The position numbers and the translations under genes are program-made. Below are positions 1-10,984 of a DNA stretch of 64,000 nucleotides, piece by piece (the stretch's first letter is position 1; each line of letters starts with the position of its first letter). Source of the stretch: Trichosporon coremiiforme (lineage: Eukaryota; Basidiomycota; Tremellomycetes; Trichosporonales; Trichosporonaceae). The stretch covers positions 655,953 through 719,952 of the forward strand of contig BCJJ01000024.1 in NCBI GenBank assembly GCA_039545355.1, given 5' to 3'. The notes beneath the pieces were generated by a model, which saw only the letters and a program-made list of their open reading frames with translations, searched no databases and was not told where the DNA came from.

Positions 1-799
1 ACCGGGCGACGGACGAACGCTCCGTTTCTGGGCTCCGTACCCATCCGTGCCTGAACTTTGACTTTCCGGTGCAAATGGTGGGGTCGACGCGTCGCGCGTT
101 GCATACTGGGCAGACGTCGCGTCGCATCCTTCATCCGTCAGCTGAGTCACGTGTTCTACTTTTCACTGCATTGTGGAGAGATGCGTCGGCGGTGCAGGGC
201 ATGAACGCGGCACACTCTGCATCGCGTTCGGGGCGTCGTACTATGTGGCACCGGGGAGGACACGGAGGACATGGAGGACGGAGGTTGAGCTTGCGATCTG
301 ATCACCCGCACTCCAACTGGCCCGACGAGCTATGCGGGCCCTTCGGGCAGTTTCCCGGCCCCACTAGCGAGTCCACCAGACGAACAGAAACAAAGGACGT
401 TCGAAATGTTCCTTTTCACAGCGGAAGTTGGCCAACTAAGTTTGGCCATCGAATCGACTACTTCAAGCTTTTGCAGATGCAAGCTCAAGGATGCTGAGTA
501 TGGTTGAGGGTTGTAGTTGCATGGCTGCCATGTTCCCACGAGCAAGCGAGTAGTGCACATGACGTCCTCAGTTCTATACGCAGCTCAGCACTGAGCAGCT
601 ATGTTATCTATGAACTATCATGTGCTCGGCGTGCGCTGGGCTACAGTCTGCTCTACGTTTCTGTGTCAGAGCTTGAAGCGAGATGCCCAGATCTGACGTC
701 TTTCGCTCCACATCGCATCCTCGCGACACGGACCCCAGAACCAAGATAAGATCTGAGTCGCGGGTGATCTCTTCGCTTTCGCCACGCGGGCCACGACGA

Positions 800-1185
800 G
801 TGGAGCAAGCGGAGACTCCAGACTTAAGCGCTGAAACAGCGATCAGCAGGTGAGTCACACGCCCCGCACCCCTTCGACATACGTCTCCAGATCAGCGATC
901 TGCGATGTTGTGAAGCATGGCTCGGACTCTCCTGTGGCCTGTATCCAAGTACGATGCTCCAACACCCAAGCTCCTTTCGGCAAATGGATCTCAGTCCTTG
1001 ATCTCTCATGTCTGGGGCACTTCAAGCTTTAGCGCTGAAACAACCCCAGGCTGTATCTTGGATCCCACAAACGTGTAAGTGGAGCATGCAGCGGAGACTC
1101 CACAGGAGATGCAAGAGCGGTGCTCCGGCCAGCCGTCTCGGCCCCAAAACTCATCCAGCATGCCAAGCTTATGCGCTGAAACAGG
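800..1185 (+). repeat. degenerate dispersed repeat units
   Basis: A GTGGAGCA...GCGGAGACTCCA unit occurs at 800-820 and again at 1079-1102. A second unit, CTT(A/T)(A/T)GCGCTGAAACA, occurs at 823-839, 1027-1043 and 1168-1184. At the first site the two units are adjacent; at the others they are about 40-70 bases apart, in the opposite order. This suggests an old, diverged tandem or dispersed repeat. No coding content is associated with it. Confidence 0.45.
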
Positions 1186-2063
1186 ACGATCTGATGGTCA
1201 GCACAGAGCGAGTGTCAAATCCACCGCCAAAGATCTTGGATCGAGTCAGTGCAGAATCAGAAGGCGGTGGCCCAGTGTCCAAACGTCCAGATCTCCACGA
1301 TCTCTACCCCGCCAAGCAAGCCGAGCATTGAAACGCTTCGAACATCTCGACCCCGTATCCCATACCCCGCGTGTCGACGTGTCCAAGGTACCAAGGTCTT
1401 GAGAGATCTGGAGCAGTCGCCCTCCACCGCGTCCACCGCCTCTCGGTGCCGACTGCTGCGCCATCGGCTTCTACCCTTGTTCGGCATCTTTGGCCCACCG
1501 CCTCGATCTGGTCGATCTGTCCGGGGGGTCTAGAATGTGTGTCAGTCGATCGTTCGGGCGTATGTGACGTGTCAGTGTGTGATGGCGCTGCTGGCGTAGG
1601 ATGAAGAGAGTGTGCTCGGTATAGCTGATGTCGTGTGACGTGAATCGAATGGCTCGATTGATGGCCGGTGTCAAGAAACTGCCGCGCGCACCGTGTGCCC
1701 ATCGCAAAGCATGGTTTTATGCAAGGGTGAGGGGTTAGTCACTGCTGGGTGCGTGCATGGCAGTGCATGGCAGTGTGAATACAAGAGCATGACGTGAGTG
1801 AGATGGCGCAAGCATTCGAGTAGCCAGTTGATGGCGATGGACGTTGGCGAGGGGACGAGTTAGTCCGGGGTGCAGCTCTGTGATTGGATCCGAGACTGAG
1901 ACGACGGTGCAGTGGTACGGGCCGGCTAGGTGAGTATTCCGATTATCAGCATGGGTGTGATCGCGAGATTATGCCGAGGTTTGCTTTTTCCCTGGATGGT
2001 CAGAAATCGATGTCGTGATCAGTGTTGAGTGGTGGAAAGCGCGCAAGCGCGCAATGTCACGCG

Positions 2064-2099
2064 CTAATCGCCCAATCACACTTCCTAATTGCCGATTAG
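2064..2099. promoter_or_regulatory. spaced inverted repeat CTAATCG/CGATTAG
   Basis: CTAATCG at 2064-2070 is mirrored by CGATTAG at 2093-2099, with 22 bases between. It lies about 420 bp upstream of the MET17 start codon. A CTAATC/GATTAG palindrome also lies upstream of the RraA-like gene at 48805-48817. A role as a regulator binding site is inference only. Confidence 0.25.
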
Positions 2100-2432
2100 A
2101 CTAGGTACCACGACGCACAGATGCCGAGACTAGCGAGCCCATCGAGTCTGGCTGCCCACTGCCAGCGCTCGCCGGCTGCCAGCTGCGATCCTTGCACGGC
2201 CATTTCGCGCTCGACCGCACGCGCCCGCACGCACCGCACGAGCACAAAGATCCCAGATTGGCCTCTCTGGCGATGGCGCAATCACGTCATTCAATCAGCC
2301 CGCCCAGCCCAGCTCAGCCAGCCAGCCAGCTACCGAACACAGCGATGAGCTTGCAACACAGAGCACACCGCTTCACCGCCCGACTCCCGAACCGAGGATT
2401 CCCCGTCACAGCTCGCTGGCCCCTCGCCCGCA

Positions 2433-2438
2433 ATATAA
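2433..2438 (+). promoter_or_regulatory. TATA-like element of MET17
   Basis: The sequence ATATAA lies 77-82 bp upstream of the MET17 start codon in an otherwise GC-rich region. It is a plausible TATA box. The distance fits a start site shortly downstream and a leader of some 40-50 nt. Confidence 0.35.
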
Positions 2439-2497
2439 CCCCCGCCAGCCATCGTGTCAAGCATCTTTCACTCCCAACTTTGTTCCCCTCTACCTAG

Positions 2498-3974
<1,477 letters not shown>

Positions 3975-6380
3975 AGCGGGCGAGAGCGCCGAGGCGGAGC
4001 CGAGGCGTGATCGCGCCGATATGGCGAGGTCATTGCCAAAGCCACAAGCTATAGTTTAAAAGGACGCGCGTAGAGCCCGTCCAGATTGTAGATCTTCCTT
4101 CTTCAGAGGTTATAAATGTAGATTTGGGATTTCGTCGAGAACACCGAGCAGCGAGCAGCGGGCGGCGGGCAACTTACTCGGAAGGCTCAGCCACTGATCT
4201 GGGCCGCGTCGCCTCGAACTGGACTAACGGCTAGCACGAGAGCTGCAGGCGGTCCGAGAGCGATGGCGATGCCGGCGGCCACTGCTCGAGCGGAGCTCGC
4301 TGAGCGGGCAAGCGGTGGCCGCCGGATACTGGGCGCAGCACGCGGGGCGAGGCTCCTGCCCACCAGCACCGCCCACTACGGCAGTCACAGCCTCCACAGC
4401 AACAGTGACAATGATACTTAACACGAGCTACGATAGCACGAGCGACGCGCCTCACGAGTTGCTCCGCTCAGCTGCACAGTCTGTTGAGAGCGCACCTTGG
4501 CCATGATTCACTCTAGTATCGCATAGAGCTTTATACGCCGAGACGAATGGTCGATGCGAAACACTTCCAACATACGACGATCAGGTCCACAAGACGCCAG
4601 CTGCATTCCGTCGGAACACTCGCTCGGATGCATCGCCAGCCCTCCAGTTTCCACGCGCTCGCTCGCACCGTAGAATTGTAAGCGTGCGACGATACGACGA
4701 GAGTCCAGAACTGAGGGTTGCCTGCAATTGTGTGCCCCCGTTTCGAGACCGACTTAGTCTTGGCGGTTGCAAGCGAACGATCCGAGACTCACGGGTTCAG
4801 CGCGGTCTCCCCTTGTTCTTCAATGCGTTCCCCAGCCTGCAAGATCAGCCGTATCCCGCGAGTTGCATACCGCGTAGCTGCGTAGCTGTGTACCGAGACG
4901 CGCTAACCTCGCCACGCAGACCGAGCGAGGACCGTGCACATCAAGAAGACGCCGCTGGCTCTCCTCGAACACGCTCGGTGCGTGGAATGTTTCGAAACGC
5001 CTCGCAACGCTTGCACAAGGCATGTTTCATGCAGAACGCCAGCAGCGCACGGATAAGTGCGGGTTTGGCCGTGGACGCGGTGGGAGAAGCCGGTTGTAGC
5101 GGGCCGGCCCGAGTGCGGCTCACCGTAGACGGCAAGAGAGAAGCGGCGAGCAGGAGGGCAGGCACATGTCTGGCACATGCCCCCGCCCCACTGTCCACCG
5201 AAGAACATGGCGTCAGCCAAAGTCCCAAAGTCCGGCTGCCTCCACCTCCATCTGCTCGACCTCCTGTCCATCGCGACATGCGAGGCATCTACTCCGAATG
5301 CAGACCCAGCCCCGAGCAACAGCGCCACTCGGATCCACGGAAGAACTAAGATGCGCACGCCGTCCAGATCGGTACACCCAGTCTGGAGCTCCCCGGGGTT
5401 TGCCGGTGACCTGTGAGTGGATGGGAAGGGGCTAAGGGATACGCACGCAGACGCGCAGAGTTAATTTTCCGCTTCGTGCTGGGAGTCAGGCCGAATTATC
5501 GCCGACCGTCCACGAAACTGGCCAGTCACAACTCCACAGATCTGCTCTGTGCCTCTTGTTCCTGCTCCGCAGTGCCGTTTCTCTGCTCCATCTTGCTCCA
5601 GGAGAAGCAGGGAGAGAGCAGGGAGAACGAAAGGGTATGCGGGGTAGGCCTGCAGGTTTGGCAGGTTTTGCGGTGGTTCTGGTCAAATGAAAAGCGACAG
5701 ACATACAGTACCTGCTGCCCTGGGGGCAATTCCCGGGTTCAGTTTCCGGTCTTGCCCACCGTCTCCAGGCTTGCTCAGGCATGCCCCAGGGATTAGGGCA
5801 GCCGCAATCAGCCGCCAGTCAGCAGCCCCGTTAGTTCAGGATTCTGGACCATCAGTGCCCTGTTTCCGCCCTGGCTGCCCCCAGTCACAAGACCAGAAAG
5901 TTTCTTCCAATAGTGGCCGCTCCGCGCGCGCTCCGTCGTGCGCCGACGGCTGGCGGCTGGCGACGTCTCGGCTGAACTGGGTGTGCATTTGCGTGTTGCA
6001 GTGGTATTGGCCCCACACTCGTAACCCTGCTAGCCCTGGAGTTCCCCGCGCCGCGCAGCCCCTCCAGGCCGTCCTGGCCGGCCGCGCATCTAGTCCCCGT
6101 CGCGCAGGATGGCAAATTTCGGCGGCAGCTCCCAGCGGCCTTATGTTGCATCGAGTCATTAGCTCAGCTCGTCACTCCGCTCTCAGGCTCAGGTGCGAGC
6201 CGGATCGACACGACTCCATCTCACACTCTCTCACACCACGGTTACGGTTGCTACGAGCTTCCTGTTGCCCACTTTACACTACTACCACAGTTTTACACAC
6301 TCCTTAACCACACTTTTTCAAGTCACCGGCGACAACTCGACTGAACGGACAGAGCGACAAACGACGGCTAGTTCTACGCG
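3975..6380. other. intergenic region, no gene recognised
   Basis: This 2.4 kb between MET17 and the amino acid transporter holds only unsupported reading frames, such as a 221-codon frame at 4684-5349, with no family similarity and no third-position bias like that of the neighbours. The last 150 bases are rich in C, A and T (CACACTCTCTCACACC-type sequence), typical of a fungal promoter and 5' leader for the transporter. Confidence 0.6.
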
Positions 6381-7847
6381 ATGGCAGAAAAGAAGAAGCT
6401 CGGGCTGTTCCACAGCTCCAGCGAGAAGAAGCGGTTCGACGACAACTCGTCCGGCGCCTCGGTCACGAACCCGGACAACATTGAGCCGTACCCCAGTGTG
6501 AAGACGCAGATCGCGGCCGATGACAGGCGGCACGACGCCGTCTTCGGCGAGATCACGGAGAAGGGCCCCGACTATCGCAACGTCGGCTGGCTGGGCGCGA
6601 CGGTGCTCATGATCAAGTCCGCCTTCGGTCTCGGTGTCCTCTCGATCCCCTTCGTGTTCCAGGCCGTTGGCATCGTCCCCGGTATCATCCTCATCATTGT
6701 CATTGAGGGCATCGTCACGTGGAGCGCCTGGGTGCTCGGAGAGTTCAAGCTCGCCCACCGCGACACCTACTCCCTCGCCGATGTCGGACGGACGCTCGGC
6801 GGCCGCGTCGGCGAGGAGTTCTTCACCCTCGCCGTGTGCATCTGTATGCTCTTCTTCTCTGGCTCCGGCATGGTCGGCGTCACCACCGCGCTGAACGCCG
6901 TCTCGACCCACGCCACCTGCACCGCTGTGTGGATGGTTGTCGTCTTCGTCGTCTCCTTCGCGGCCGCCTCGATCCGTACCCTCGGCAACATTACGTGGCT
7001 CGGCTGGGTCGGCCTCATCTCGATTCTCTCCGCCGTTCTCGTCATGACGATCTCGGTCGGCGTCCAGGACCGCCCGTACGCTGCCCCCAAGGCCCCTGCT
7101 CCCTGGGACAAGGACTTCAAGGTCGTCGTCACCACCTCGTTCGCGGACGGTATCTCGGCCGTGGCCACGATCCTGTTCGCCGCCGCCGGAACGCCGACTT
7201 ACTTCGGTATCATCTCCGAGATGCGCAACCCGCGCATGTACAAGCGCGCGATGCTCATCAACCAGGCCTTTGTCACCACCGTGTACATTGTGATCGCCTC
7301 GGTCGTCTACTGGTACTGCGGCAAGTACGTGACGCAGCCCGCCCTGGGCTCCGCCGGCCCTCTCATGAAGAAGATTGCGTACGGTCTGTCCATTCCGGGT
7401 CTCTTCTTCTCCGTCTTCCTCTGGATCCACATTCCGGCCAAGTTCATCTTTGTCCGCCTCCTCCGCGGCTCGCGCCACCTCAACGCCAACACTCCCACGC
7501 ACTGGGCGACCTGGATCGGCCTCGCCTTCCTCGGCACCACGATCGCGTACATCATCGCCTCGGCCATTCCTATCCTTGACTCGATCATCTCCCTCGTCGG
7601 CGCCCTCATCGCGCCCACCCTCTGCATCATCCCCTTCGGATTCATGTACCTCCACCTCAACGTGCGCTATCGCCGCTGGAGCGACCTGCCCCTCTCGACC
7701 AAGCTTGGCGCCATCTGGGCCTGCATCGTCATCCTCATCGGTCTCTTCATCACTGTTGCGGGCACTTATGGCGCCGTCGTCACCATCATCAACCAGCCTG
7801 GTGACGGCAAGCCGTGGTCGTGCGCGGACAACTCGAACTCGGTCTAA
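6381..7847 (+). CDS. amino acid transporter, Aa_trans family (neutral amino acid permease, Mtr-like)
   Basis: An intronless gene of 488 residues. The hydrophilic N-terminus of about 70 residues (Lys/Asp rich) is followed by about 11 hydrophobic segments. The first carries the family hallmark GATVLMIKSAFGLGVLSIPF, which places the protein in the amino acid/auxin permease superfamily (Aa_trans). Fungal relatives such as Neurospora mtr import neutral and aromatic amino acids across the plasma membrane by proton symport. Other family features are the conserved loop SEMRNPRMYKRAMLINQ and a C-terminal half with regularly spaced membrane helices ending near residue 475. The start is the first ATG in frame, with CTACGCG before it. 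Strong C/G third-position use makes a long open frame on the opposite strand, which is a shadow. Exact substrate and membrane are not determined by the sequence. Confidence 0.92.
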   Translation: MAEKKKLGLFHSSSEKKRFDDNSSGASVTNPDNIEPYPSVKTQIAADDRRHDAVFGEITEKGPDYRNVGWLGATVLMIKSAFGLGVLSIPFVFQAVGIVPGIILIIVIEGIVTWSAWVLGEFKLAHRDTYSLADVGRTLGGRVGEEFFTLAVCICMLFFSGSGMVGVTTALNAVSTHATCTAVWMVVVFVVSFAAASIRTLGNITWLGWVGLISILSAVLVMTISVGVQDRPYAAPKAPAPWDKDFKVVVTTSFADGISAVATILFAAAGTPTYFGIISEMRNPRMYKRAMLINQAFVTTVYIVIASVVYWYCGKYVTQPALGSAGPLMKKIAYGLSIPGLFFSVFLWIHIPAKFIFVRLLRGSRHLNANTPTHWATWIGLAFLGTTIAYIIASAIPILDSIISLVGALIAPTLCIIPFGFMYLHLNVRYRRWSDLPLSTKLGAIWACIVILIGLFITVAGTYGAVVTIINQPGDGKPWSCADNSNSV

Positions 7848-8057
7848 GAGAAGCGAGCGTCAGCGAGCGAAGCGGTGGCGTGAGCAAAGCTCGCCTCGCC
7901 TTCCATACCAGCGAGTCGCGCCGTCCCAACACCACCTTCCACACAATCTTTTTTCAACAAATCACACAGAACCAAACGGGACTTCTGAAGCAACACGAAG
8001 CAAAACTCATCATGTACCACTAGCAACCGCCATACCAACTCATCTGCCTTCTTTTTC

Positions 8058-8077
8058 CTCTCTCTCTCTCTCTCTCT
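8058..8077. repeat. CT dinucleotide microsatellite (10 units)
   Basis: Ten uninterrupted CT units between the transporter and the end of the first small membrane protein gene on the other strand. It is probably neutral 3'-flanking sequence, but is a likely length polymorphism. Confidence 0.8.
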
Positions 8078-8125
8078 TCATCCATAGGGCGCGAAAAAAT
8101 GTCAAATTTCCTGTTCTCTTCCCCA

Positions 8126-8603
8126 CTATCGGGGCATCGTGAGCCACTGCCACACCTCCCTTGCTGCACCGACGAGAAACCGGAGCCAGCTGAAGTCGCA
8201 CTCGACGAAACGGCGAATCTGCGTGCCGGCCAGTGTATGTTCTCCGCTGGGGCTGACGTCAGCCGCGTCAGGGGGGGGGGGGAACTCACGCAGTGATCTC
8301 GTGCACCATCTTTCCCCTCAGATTCCAACACGTCCATGCGTTAACGAGGAGGCTGACCGTGGTGTTGACCCAGAACCAGGTCCCTGGGGTGGTCTCGCCG
8401 TGATACCAGTCGCGCAGCACGGGTACGACACAGCCCGTGGTCATGCCTAGGATGAAGATGGCGAGGAACGTGAACAGGGGCGTCGCGGCCGGGTTCGAGG
8501 CGAGGAGGTACGTTGGCGTGTCGAAGTGCAGGTCCACGCTGGGGTCGGAGAGCGCGCTGGCTGGAGTTCGGGGGCGGTGGATGCGGTGGATCAGCGCTGA
8601 CAT
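8126..8603 (-). CDS. small two-membrane-segment protein, family member A
   Basis: Two exons on the minus strand, 8603-8290 and 8246-8126, giving 144 residues. I do not recognise the family. The N-terminal 40 residues are hydrophilic, followed by two hydrophobic segments (about residues 40-62 and 76-97), then LRGKMVHEIT at the exon junction and an exon-2 tail with IRRFVECDF. The single intron has donor GTGAGTT two bases into a codon, a pyrimidine tract of 12 C, branch CTGAC and acceptor CAG. Without splicing, translation would stop at once in the donor (TGA). Splicing is supported because exon 2 matches exon 2 of member C (IRRFVECD against IRCFAECD), including the length and position. The gene lies in a head-to-tail minus-strand cluster with members B, C and D. 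Membrane location is inferred from hydrophobicity; function is unknown. Confidence 0.6.
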
Positions 8604-8860
8604 GGCGAGATGCTTCGTGAAGATCAGTGAGGACTGAACACGGAGATGATCTCTGACGCTGGCGTCATTGACGCTCGTTTCGCTCGTCTGAAACGCTGCC
8701 CGGGACGGTCTCGACAGGATTCCTCCTGGACCGAGACTGGACCTCATGCTACGCAACACTCGTCCCCTAGTACGGTGGAGACAGGCACCGACGGTCACAT
8801 GACGCTGCTTCACATGCCATCACCTCCCAGCTCTCCCAGCCACATCACAGCGCTTAATCA

Positions 8861-9220
8861 CTACGGACACTCCACGAACCGCCTGATGCGCAGACCATCA
8901 ACGTACTCTGCCCCGATATCCACGCCCCTGCTCTCCGTCAACCAACCCTCACTCCAGACTCAGGCAGGGATCTCACGCACCCTTTCGGCGCTGTATCCGG
9001 CGCAGAACCAGAGGCACGACAGCATGTTCAGGATACTGAGCCACCCGAGCTCGGGGTCCCTCTCTCCTTCGGCGAAGGAGCGCAGGAACGGGGGAATGAA
9101 ACTGCAGATCTGGTTGCCGAGCAGGACGAGCCAGAAGGCTACCCGATAGGGAGGTGGTGCGGCGCCGTGTTTGTCTGTCACGATGAGGAGAACTGGCTCT
9201 TGGAAGGGGAGGGTCGGCAT
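8861..9220 (-). pseudogene. family member B, probably decaying copy
   Basis: From ATG at 9220 an open frame of 86 codons runs to TGA at 8960. It aligns with member A: two hydrophobic segments separated by a loop of the form PFLRSFAEGERDPELGW, and an end SAERVREIPA in place of LRGKMVHEITA. At the site of the shared intron the donor reads CTGAGT instead of GTGAGT, so the canonical splice is lost. A recognisable exon-2 remnant (8927-8861, RIRRFVECP then stop) remains downstream in the matching phase, but it ends early compared with A and C. Either the gene now makes a shortened 86-residue protein or it is a pseudogene. A nearby GT at the GTGAGA site does not join the exon-2 frame. Confidence 0.5.
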
Positions 9221-9504
9221 GGTTGTTGTTGCTGGTGAAGAGGATACGCAACGAGTGGGAGAGGTTGTGCGGATCGTGGGATGACTGTCGATGAGGCTTT
9301 GATGGTCCGCGTGGAGCATGGGCGGAGGATATTGTCCCGGTTGAGAGAGCGCTACTGACGATCTGAAGCGAGTATGGGGACGACATGAGTGACGCTCCTC
9401 CCAGGGGTAGTGTGCGTCATCGGATCGACGGCAAGCATGGTATTCCATCGACAGCTCACATCGAAACAGACTAACAGACCGAACAAGCACCGCCAGCAAG
9501 CGAC

Positions 9505-9993
9505 TCATCTCAACGCCGACAATGCCGAATTCGCCTGTTGCCACATCCAGCGTCCGAGTCCCACCATGGTTTCGACGAGGCTCGAATCACACTCGGCAAA
9601 GCACCGAATGAGCATTCCGTTCACTTCAACCTCTCCGCGTCTTATGTCAGCAGGTTCATCCGTAGTACAGTGTCCAACTCACTCCGTAACCTCATGGACC
9701 AGGGTGCCTTTAAGCTGCATGGACTCGTACGCCGTCCTGAGCAGAATCAGGCCCATGCCGGTGTAATGCCGCTTGTCACCTATTTCGGTACCTAAGAGAT
9801 CGTGGATCGCCTCGATGACGATACAGCCCAGTGACAGTCCAAACAGGAACATATCCACCATGATAGTGAACAGGGATGAGGAGTTGCTGCATTTCAGGAG
9901 GATGAATGAAGGCGCGTCCAGATGGATGTCGAAGTCTGGGCGCTGGGCGAGCGGCTGGGCTGCTGGCGGGGCATCGTCGCGGTTATCAGGCAT
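9505..9993 (-). CDS. small two-membrane-segment protein, family member C
   Basis: Two exons, 9993-9683 and 9640-9505, giving 148 residues. The N-terminal region resembles member A (FDIHLDAPSFILL against VDLHFDTPTYLL), followed by a first hydrophobic segment with LFT...FGLSLGCIV against LFT...LGMTTGCVV, then a second hydrophobic segment and LKGTLVHEVT at the junction. The intron is at the same codon and phase as in member A (donor GTGAGTT, branch CTGAC, acceptor AAG). Exon 2 encodes a tail with IRCFAECDS and a WMWQQ stretch, matching the IRRFVECDF and VWQW of member A. I chose ATG 9993 because it gives an N-terminus of the same length as in A; an in-frame ATG at 10038 would add 15 residues. 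Function unknown; probably a small membrane protein. Confidence 0.6.
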
Positions 9994-10625
9994 GGCTGCG
10001 GCTTGGGGATCTGTGAAGATGTGACGAGCGGAGGGCATTTATGCAGCATAAAGAACCCTCCGAGCTTGAGCGAACAAGGTCGCGAACACTTGGTGCTCCA
10101 AATTACAGGGTCCGTCTCGGTACCTGGTGTTTCACCTGAACAGCGTGCAAGCTGTCTGGACATGTGAACATGCCGTTTCAAGGTCACTTAACCCCAAATA
10201 AGTGATGCTACGGATGCGGGTTGCCATTGAGGGGACGCATACCGCCCTCCTCGGTATCATCTACTATGGCCAGTGGTCGGTGCCTCAGAGGATGGCCATG
10301 ACAAACGTGACCCCACACTTCCAGCTCTCGTCACTGGGCAGTCTGATCTGTCGAAGAGTCCATTGAGTTGAAGAAACCACTGGGACTACACGAGGCTGTG
10401 TAAATTCCCACGTCTGTGGCCATCTCGCAACCTGCATCAATCTGTCGCTAACCTCGAATTCTGTAACATTCAGGGAGACCTTTATAATCTCCATCGTACA
10501 GGATCCTATACACTCTTCGTCGTACTGTCTACATAGCTGCTGCTGCCTATACTGCGGGGTTATAGTGCAGATCATGCCATTCGAAACTATACTGAGAGTT
10601 TATCCAACCCTCCTTATAGCCGTGT

Positions 10626-10984
10626 TCATGCGTGGGGGGCGTATTGAACAGAGTCCTTGACTTCAGCGACCTCACCATTCCCGTGGTTGCTAATTTCAGA
10701 CCTGGGGTCAACGCCTTTCTTCAAGTACTTTCCGGGCCAACTCACGCCTCGGTCTCATACACAGTGCGTCCGCGAAGGTTGGCTATCCAGGCGCCGAGTC
10801 CCAGGGTGACAAGGAATACTCGAAGGCGCCTCCACGTCCAGGCCGAGTCCGGATGCCCGCTCCACATAAGGGATGTCTCGTATACCGCTTCGGTGACGTT
10901 CATGCCGAACGCGATAATGCAGATCAGAGTCGACCAGGGGCCGAAGGCGCCAGTGACTACCAGAGACTTGCGTGCTGTCGGCAT
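10626..10984 (-). CDS. small two-membrane-segment protein, family member D
   Basis: Exon 1 (10984-10746) encodes 79 residues with two hydrophobic segments and ends LRGRTVYETE just before a GTGAGTT donor, the same junction as in members A and C (LRGKMVHEIT and LKGTLVHEVT). The hydrophilic N-terminal 30-40 residues of A and C are missing, so either the copy is shorter or an upstream exon was not found. A possible exon 2 at 10701-10626 (acceptor CCAG after a TTGAC branch) keeps the frame and gives 104 residues in all, but its sequence does not clearly match exon 2 of A and C, so the C-terminus is uncertain. It is on the same strand as A-C. Function unknown. Confidence 0.5.

Larger units (their letters stand above)
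1..2430. other. gene-poor stretch upstream of MET17
   Basis: I see no convincing gene in this stretch. Reading frames are short and overlap on both strands without family resemblance, codon bias or splice-consistent joins. It holds degenerate repeats around 800-1185 and a spaced inverted repeat at 2064-2099, both listed separately. The last few hundred bases probably form the promoter and 5' leader of the MET17 gene. Around 2299-2333 there is a short run of CCAGC-type units like the one upstream of the eIF4B gene. Confidence 0.6.

Noticed and set aside
4684..5349. 221-codon open frame on the plus strand
   Set aside because: No domain, no splice-linked extension, codon use unlike the neighbouring genes, and conflicting frames of similar length on the other strand.
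6318..7655. 445-codon open frame antisense to the amino acid transporter
   Set aside because: Same bias effect; the product is an Asp/Glu/Arg/Gly-rich shadow without domains.
10285..10494. Short minus-strand frame (ATG at 10494) between members C and D
   Set aside because: Lacks the two hydrophobic segments and the VHE-type motif of the cluster; no other support.
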